From assembly GCA_027485535.1 (NCBI GenBank), contig JAIXQV010000015.1, positions 1 through 10,094 on the forward strand: DNA of 10,094 bases, given 5' to 3'. A program made the position numbers and the translations under genes. This document shows positions 5,662 to 10,094 of this stretch, piece by piece. This stretch comes from Oxalobacteraceae bacterium (lineage in GTDB: Bacteria > Pseudomonadota > Gammaproteobacteria > Burkholderiales > Burkholderiaceae_D). Each line of letters starts with the position of its first letter. The first letter of the stretch is position 1. Below the pieces are notes generated by a model. That model did not search any database. It was not told the DNA's origin and saw only the letters and a list, made by a program, of their open reading frames with translations.

Positions 5662-6213
5662 CTATTCAAGCTGGATAACGACGCGCAATGCAACCTTCAC
5701 CGCCTGCCCATGAAGTCGTCCCGGTAAGAACCGCGCAGCACGAAAACGCATCCGCAGGTCTTGCAACAGCATTGGCGTGAGGGTGGGTGTGTCGACGATA
5801 AGATCATCGACATCGCCGTACTCGTTAATCAGTAGTAATGCCGATAGTGAAGGCAAATCCAAGCCATGTAGATACCACTCAGGATCAATGTCAATGACAA
5901 GTTCGGGCCGCTCGCTCAGTGCAGATACCGGTAGGTAGCCATTCACGCCCTGCGGTCTGCTTTGGGCAACATCGACCATTGGCGGTACTTCGCCAGCACT
6001 GATATCAGCTGACTGAGCAGTCGCGCCTTCAGTATCTGAAATATTCACGGAACCAAGGCTGCTGCCATCCAACAGCCGGACACGCAAAACACCACTACCC
6101 ATGACGGGTGATGGTTGCGCAGCCTGCAAGAGAAAACCGATACTTGCTGACCCAATCATGATGGCCAGCATGATGCAGCAAATCGGCCTTATTGCTGCTC
6201 GAGCTCGCGCCAT
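5662..6213 (-). CDS. TonB C-terminal-like inner-membrane protein, coupled to pilY1
   Basis: The 183-residue protein has one N-terminal membrane segment (about 11-31, CCIMLAIMIGSASIGFLL), a low-complexity periplasmic stretch to about residue 90, and a C-terminal domain at about 92-183 resembling TonB C-terminal domains. It opens GYLPVSALSERP, then ALLLINEYGDVDDLIVDTPT (a beta-hairpin with the G-x-V turn), a helix LLQDLRMRFRAARFLPGRLHGQ and a last strand VALRVVIQLE. The F-x-PG-x-x-x-G-x-x-V pattern is what I use for the call. It lacks a long Pro-rich spacer, so it may not be a true energy transducer reaching the outer membrane. The ATG at 6213 is backed by AGGA 4 nt upstream and overlaps the 3' end of pilY1 by 25 nt, so it is translationally coupled to the pilus operon. 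Function is unknown; a role with PilY1 or in pilus secretion is only inference. Confidence 0.68.
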   Translation of the reverse strand: MARARAAIRPICCIMLAIMIGSASIGFLLQAAQPSPVMGSGVLRVRLLDGSSLGSVNISDTEGATAQSADISAGEVPPMVDVAQSRPQGVNGYLPVSALSERPELVIDIDPEWYLHGLDLPSLSALLLINEYGDVDDLIVDTPTLTPMLLQDLRMRFRAARFLPGRLHGQAVKVALRVVIQLE

Positions 6214-9200
6214 GCAATCCTGCGAACATTGAGTCCGCCGCCGACATTGACCGGTTGTGCAACCGTACTGACCGTACCACTATCATCCGTCAAAATACTG
6301 ACGACTTGGCTGCCGACGCGAATCATGCGCGTACCGGCAAGCATGGATGCGCTACTGACACGGCGACCAGCCCAGCTACTTTTTGCAATCGGTAGATAAT
6401 TACCATTGATATAGTTGAACGCATACGACCAGCCCTCGGCACGAGGACGACAGGCGTTGCTATCCGGCGCATTACTCACGACCGAAAGCATGCCGAGTTG
6501 CTGCTCCGGATCAAGAACGACGCGCTCTCCGGAATCGGGCTGTGCATCCAGATCGACATACCAGCCATCGTTGACCAGCCAATCAACGCTCTCATCGCTG
6601 ATACCGCGCTTACCTGCATCATCACCAGGAATCAGGCGCTTCTGTACCATCGAGGATCGCTGACGGAGATCGCCCAGACCGCTATCGCTCAGGTAATCAC
6701 GGAAGGTGTAGATCGACTGGATCGATTTATCACCGATATCACTGCTACCAAGGTAGCGTCCGGTACCTACACTCAGCACCGGTAATGATTGGTTCCCGAC
6801 GCGAACCAAGGAGAGTTCGGGTCGGGTCGTGATCGGTTGTACATCACCATTACGTACCAAGCGTGCCAGTAGTACGGCACCACTACCGCTAGCGCCTGAT
6901 GTGTCGTTGATATCGAAACGCCAGATGTTACCGAGCAAGTCACCACCGTAAACACGTTCGGCGGTGTTATCGAGTAAACCTTCAACCCAGACATTGAGCT
7001 GGGCAAGTCCGGCAGGATTGTTAATCGTTCCAGCGCCGGTATCGATCCGTTTAAGTACTGCACCGGTAGCAGCGTTCAGGACGAAAAGTACCGCATGCCC
7101 GGTGCCAGGTGTCACATTGTTATAGCCGGAAGCGATCAGTACTACCCAAGTACCATCGCGACGCTTGGTGATGATCGGTTTACCGACTGCGTAGCCAAGT
7201 TGTGACTCAGTATCGGCACTGATTCGCCAAAGCAGCTTGGGTTGATCTGCCTGTGTGATATCCAGCGCATAGAACTCTCGACCTGCAGCACCCAAGCCGG
7301 CAACAAGGATTGTTCGCCAGCCATCTGCTGTACAACTACTATCCGGTGCGTTAGGACATATATCACCCACCACCGGTGTGCCATCGAGCAGATATTGAAA
7401 GTTTTTACTTAGTGCGTTATCCGCGAGTCGCCATAGCTTAGGCAATACACCGGCTGGAATAAATGCCCAGCGCTCGCGTCCAGTGGACGAATCAAACGCA
7501 TGCAACATGCCATCGTTCGCAGAAAGATAGACCGACCCCGGTCGGCTCGCAGCGACGCGATCACGATATTCGCCGTAATTGAGATCTGCATATCGAAACG
7601 CCGGCGGCCCAACGAATACTGGCTGTGCATTAATCGCTGCGCCAAGTACCTGGTCGCGCTGTCGGAATAAGCGCACGTTGTTATCAGTTCGGTCTTCGTA
7701 TTGAAACTGTCCGCGTAAGTAGGCAACCAAATTTTTACCGCCTGCCTGAGCTCGCTCGGCATCATTCAGCTGCGCACACTGCTCCAAGCGGGATCCGGCT
7801 GCAGCGGCACACCCCTCAAACAGCTGACGCTCATCGGCGCTCAACTCATCCCAGCTGAATTTTTTCAGTCCGTTTACGCTGGATGATGACGGCAAGTAGA
7901 TGCTCCGGTCGTCACTGTCGGCAGTAACACGCTGCCGCAACTGGGCCGCTGCGGACCATTCAGCGCGATCTGACAAACTGCTATCTGCCAGCGCAATACG
8001 ACGAGCTTCGAGTTCTCCATCCCAGTACAGGGTGCGATAACGACTAGAAAACAGCAAGTTATCGCCTTCGGCGGGCTCTTGACTGCTACTCGCTGAGGCG
8101 GCGGCAGCGCCGGTGGCAGCACGAATTGCCGATAGCGATGCCGACAAGGCATTCGCGAGAGATTCCGGACTACGTGCGCTGAAGTAACGCCCGCCGCCGT
8201 TGACCGCCGCATGCCATAAGTCGTCAATACGCTCAGCGGCAGGCGCATAGATGGGATCTGGCCAGTCTTTCTTACCGCCGATGATGTCCTGAAAATCACC
8301 CGTGGCCGCAGTATCGTAGTCTTCACTGTATCTCAGCGTGCCACTCGCACCCAAGCCGAGCGTATGCGTCACCATATGTTGATGCGTAACGCTACGACGC
8401 CCCGGTAGCAGGGGCACATTGTTTTCACATAAGTTATTGCGCGAACCGCAGTTGCCTAAGGCCGGTGTGCGAAGGTCATTTTCAAAATACCAGGCGGCGA
8501 CATCGGCCAGTGTGTTGGTGGCGCGACCCGCGCCACTGACCTCGGTAAACGACGTCACCGTGTACGGAAAAGAACCAGCCGATTCGATCACCGGCGTTGC
8601 CGATAGATCGCCCGCAGTTGCCGGCGCAAGAATAAAGACTTGATTACCCTTGGCAAATGCTCGATAGCCCTGACGATTGATTTGTAGTGAAATCCAATAC
8701 GCGAGCTCGGCGGCCTCCGTCATCAAACTTGCACCCGGCTTATGTAAGATATTTGCGAAGCTATTCATTAGATTAGCGTCATTGACCTTCAGGCCGATCA
8801 GCACGCTGTACCAAGGGTCGGGCTCGGTGTGGCGCGGCTCAACCGTCAGCGTTGCCATGCGTGCCGCGCGCGCGCCTCCTCCGCCATCAAACATGGGGCG
8901 CGGCAACTGGGTGTCAGGGTTACCAACATCCGTGATGCCATCGATTTGCTTCGCTGCATAGCTACCGAATTCATCCTGACTCGTCCAATAGCCATCGGTC
9001 GATAAAATCGTTGTGTTCTGTTGGCAGGCGTATTGCATGGGATCATTTCTACCAGTGAGCAGCTTGCCCGCATACAAACGTCCCGCCTTGGCTAGCGCCG
9101 CGCGAAGCGGCGTTCCACCGGTGGGTCGCGCCGCATAGAGTTTCTTGTAAAAGCTTTTGCGATGTTCAAGCGCAAAGTCATCAATACGCAAAAAGTTGAT

Positions 9201-10028
9201 GCTGCTTTCACTAACGCTGGGTTCGCTGATGGTGGAGTATCCGACGCGGAAATTTCCATCAAGCTGACTGAATGCACGCCCGGCAGCCGTTTTCATCGTC
9301 TGCATGCGCGTTCGGTGATAGCTGAACCAGTTCGCAAAATTTATCGTTTCATCGCTGCCCGCTGTTCCTGATGACGTACTGACAATCACTTTGCGCCAGT
9401 TACTACGGCCGGTTGCTCCGCTTTCATAAACCGTATCTCGACAATGATCCTCATCCGAGCCATCGCCCAGACGCTCTGGCTTGTTACCGGTATAGATAAA
9501 GTAATAGGCAGGCTCAGGTAGGTTTGGCAAACCGGTATCACTCACCTTGCAACTACTTGCCGCATTAGCGCAATCAATACGGTAGCTAATGTCGCTGGTC
9601 CCGGAGGGCACGGGTGGTTTCGTGCTATCCGTACGCCACGCCATGAATTCATTGGACAGATTGATGCTGATTGATCCAGGCTGAAATCCATCATACAAGG
9701 CAGCGAAAAAGTTTTGCTGCGGGTATTCACTACCGTCTGCATTGACCGGTACCGGATACCTAATGGCGGGGTTGTAGTAAATCTTGTTGCACATGCTGCT
9801 GCGGTAGCCCACTGCATTTTGGTACTGCTGCGCTACTACCTCATCACCAAGAAAACTCCACTGCATACTGCCTGAGTCATCAAGAATAAAATAGATATTG
9901 GGTTTGACTGGTGCAGCGAGTAGAAAATTGATCGGCGCTTGGGCTAGATCCGTCAATGCAAAGCAGCGCAGCATGGTCATCATGAGCAGCGCTGCTAGTA
10001 AAGGCTTGGGATGCCAAAGTAATCGCAT
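6189..10028 (-). CDS. pilY1: Type IV pilus tip-associated protein PilY1
   Basis: This encodes a 1279-residue PilY1/PilC-type protein, the pilus-tip adhesin and mechanosensor that helps initiate pilus assembly with minor pilins. A signal peptide occupies about 1-24. A von Willebrand A-like domain follows, with MIDAS motif DDSGS (D50, S52, S54), the Thr of TGGTPLRAAL (303-312) and the Asp of STDGYW (343-348). An Ala/Ser linker lies at about 636-650. The C-terminal beta-propeller spans about 800-1110: QPVFVGPP (802-809), VYLSANDGMLHAFDSSTGRE (833-852), and VYGGDLLGNIWRFDIN (1026-1041). The region before it (LLDNTAERVYGGD) does not have the DxDxDGxxD calcium loop of Pseudomonas PilY1. No RGD motif was seen. 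Start: ATG 10028, with AAGGAG 6 nt upstream. It starts 11 nt after the probable pilX, and its 3' end overlaps the TonB-like gene. Length is typical for the family (about 1000-1400). Confidence 0.96.
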   Translation of the reverse strand: MRLLWHPKPLLAALLMMTMLRCFALTDLAQAPINFLLAAPVKPNIYFILDDSGSMQWSFLGDEVVAQQYQNAVGYRSSMCNKIYYNPAIRYPVPVNADGSEYPQQNFFAALYDGFQPGSISINLSNEFMAWRTDSTKPPVPSGTSDISYRIDCANAASSCKVSDTGLPNLPEPAYYFIYTGNKPERLGDGSDEDHCRDTVYESGATGRSNWRKVIVSTSSGTAGSDETINFANWFSYHRTRMQTMKTAAGRAFSQLDGNFRVGYSTISEPSVSESSINFLRIDDFALEHRKSFYKKLYAARPTGGTPLRAALAKAGRLYAGKLLTGRNDPMQYACQQNTTILSTDGYWTSQDEFGSYAAKQIDGITDVGNPDTQLPRPMFDGGGGARAARMATLTVEPRHTEPDPWYSVLIGLKVNDANLMNSFANILHKPGASLMTEAAELAYWISLQINRQGYRAFAKGNQVFILAPATAGDLSATPVIESAGSFPYTVTSFTEVSGAGRATNTLADVAAWYFENDLRTPALGNCGSRNNLCENNVPLLPGRRSVTHQHMVTHTLGLGASGTLRYSEDYDTAATGDFQDIIGGKKDWPDPIYAPAAERIDDLWHAAVNGGGRYFSARSPESLANALSASLSAIRAATGAAAASASSSQEPAEGDNLLFSSRYRTLYWDGELEARRIALADSSLSDRAEWSAAAQLRQRVTADSDDRSIYLPSSSSVNGLKKFSWDELSADERQLFEGCAAAAGSRLEQCAQLNDAERAQAGGKNLVAYLRGQFQYEDRTDNNVRLFRQRDQVLGAAINAQPVFVGPPAFRYADLNYGEYRDRVAASRPGSVYLSANDGMLHAFDSSTGRERWAFIPAGVLPKLWRLADNALSKNFQYLLDGTPVVGDICPNAPDSSCTADGWRTILVAGLGAAGREFYALDITQADQPKLLWRISADTESQLGYAVGKPIITKRRDGTWVVLIASGYNNVTPGTGHAVLFVLNAATGAVLKRIDTGAGTINNPAGLAQLNVWVEGLLDNTAERVYGGDLLGNIWRFDINDTSGASGSGAVLLARLVRNGDVQPITTRPELSLVRVGNQSLPVLSVGTGRYLGSSDIGDKSIQSIYTFRDYLSDSGLGDLRQRSSMVQKRLIPGDDAGKRGISDESVDWLVNDGWYVDLDAQPDSGERVVLDPEQQLGMLSVVSNAPDSNACRPRAEGWSYAFNYINGNYLPIAKSSWAGRRVSSASMLAGTRMIRVGSQVVSILTDDSGTVSTVAQPVNVGGGLNVRRIAWRELEQQ

Positions 10029-10039
10029 TGCATTCTCCT

Positions 10040-10094
10040 TCAGTAATGCACCAGGGTCTGCACAAAAGCCGTGGTGTTACGCGGTCCACGTACA
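10040..10094 (-). CDS. pilX: Probable minor pilin PilX, C-terminal fragment
   Basis: Only the last 17 codons and a TGA stop lie in the window (codons from 10093 down). They read VRGPRNTTAFVQTLVHY. The pattern arginine/glycine, small residues, then a hydrophobic VQT/VLQS-type strand and aromatic end resembles PilX C-termini, the minor pilin usually encoded just before pilY1 in the fimU/pilVWXY1 cluster. The stop is 11 nt upstream of the pilY1 ATG, so both are in one transcript. The call depends largely on context; another minor pilin such as PilW is possible. Confidence 0.55.
   Translation of the reverse strand, partial: VRGPRNTTAFVQTLVHY

Noticed and set aside
6773..9817. Numerous short open frames antisense to or out of frame with pilY1
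   Set aside because: The long pilY1 frame has continuous family similarity and a strong ribosome-binding site; the others show no recognisable domains.
1..10094. DNA uptake sequences of Neisseria type, CRISPR repeats, tRNA or insertion-sequence ends
   Set aside because: Looked for on both strands by eye; no repeated uptake 10-mer, regularly spaced repeats, tRNA-like cloverleaf or transposase coding was seen.

Overview
The window looks like an ordinary chromosomal stretch from a Gram-negative proteobacterium, most likely a betaproteobacterium with type IV pili. The evidence is a PilY1 whose propeller motifs resemble betaproteobacterial homologues as I remember them, several Sec-exported periplasmic proteins, an SbmA/BacA inner-membrane transporter and a lipoprotein with a classical lipobox. 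No mobile element, RNA gene or CRISPR array is visible. I could not identify the genus.

Layout. On the + strand only the last 26 codons of a YceI-family gene are present (2-82). A rho-independent hairpin (97-125) follows it and also serves the convergent genes. Everything else is on the minus strand, listed here in transcription order from the right edge. (1) The end of a probable pilX (10040-10094), pilY1 (6189-10028) and a TonB-C-terminal-like membrane protein (5662-6213) are packed with an 11-nt gap and a 25-nt overlap, so they look like one transcript from a minor-pilin operon. (2) After 149 nt come lemA (4907-5512) and a TPM-domain protein (4039-4965), which overlap. (3) Two tandem YceI-family genes follow (3379-3924 and 2774-3343), both with signal peptides. 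(4) Last is a tight three-gene unit: an NADPH-dependent FMN reductase of the ChrR/YieF type (2107-2652), a ChaN-like protein (1225-2097) and an SbmA/BacA-type transporter (184-1206), with 9-nt and 18-nt gaps.

How the genes may work together. The pil genes build and tip the type IV pilus, and the TonB-like protein is translationally coupled to pilY1. LemA plus a TPM protein is a recurring envelope pair of uncertain function. The YceI proteins are predicted periplasmic lipocalin-like binders of isoprenoid-type lipids, and at least three are encoded here. The reductase/ChaN/SbmA unit joins cytosolic flavin redox chemistry, a heme/iron-associated fold and import of peptides, but no common pathway is established.

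No gene-free stretch exceeds 300 bases; the longest gap is about 149 bases, upstream of lemA. I see no clearly new multi-gene system. The observations best worth a second look are the TonB-like gene coupled to pilY1, the degenerate calcium loop in PilY1, the tandem-repeat-built signal peptide of the ChaN protein and the lemA upstream inverted repeat.
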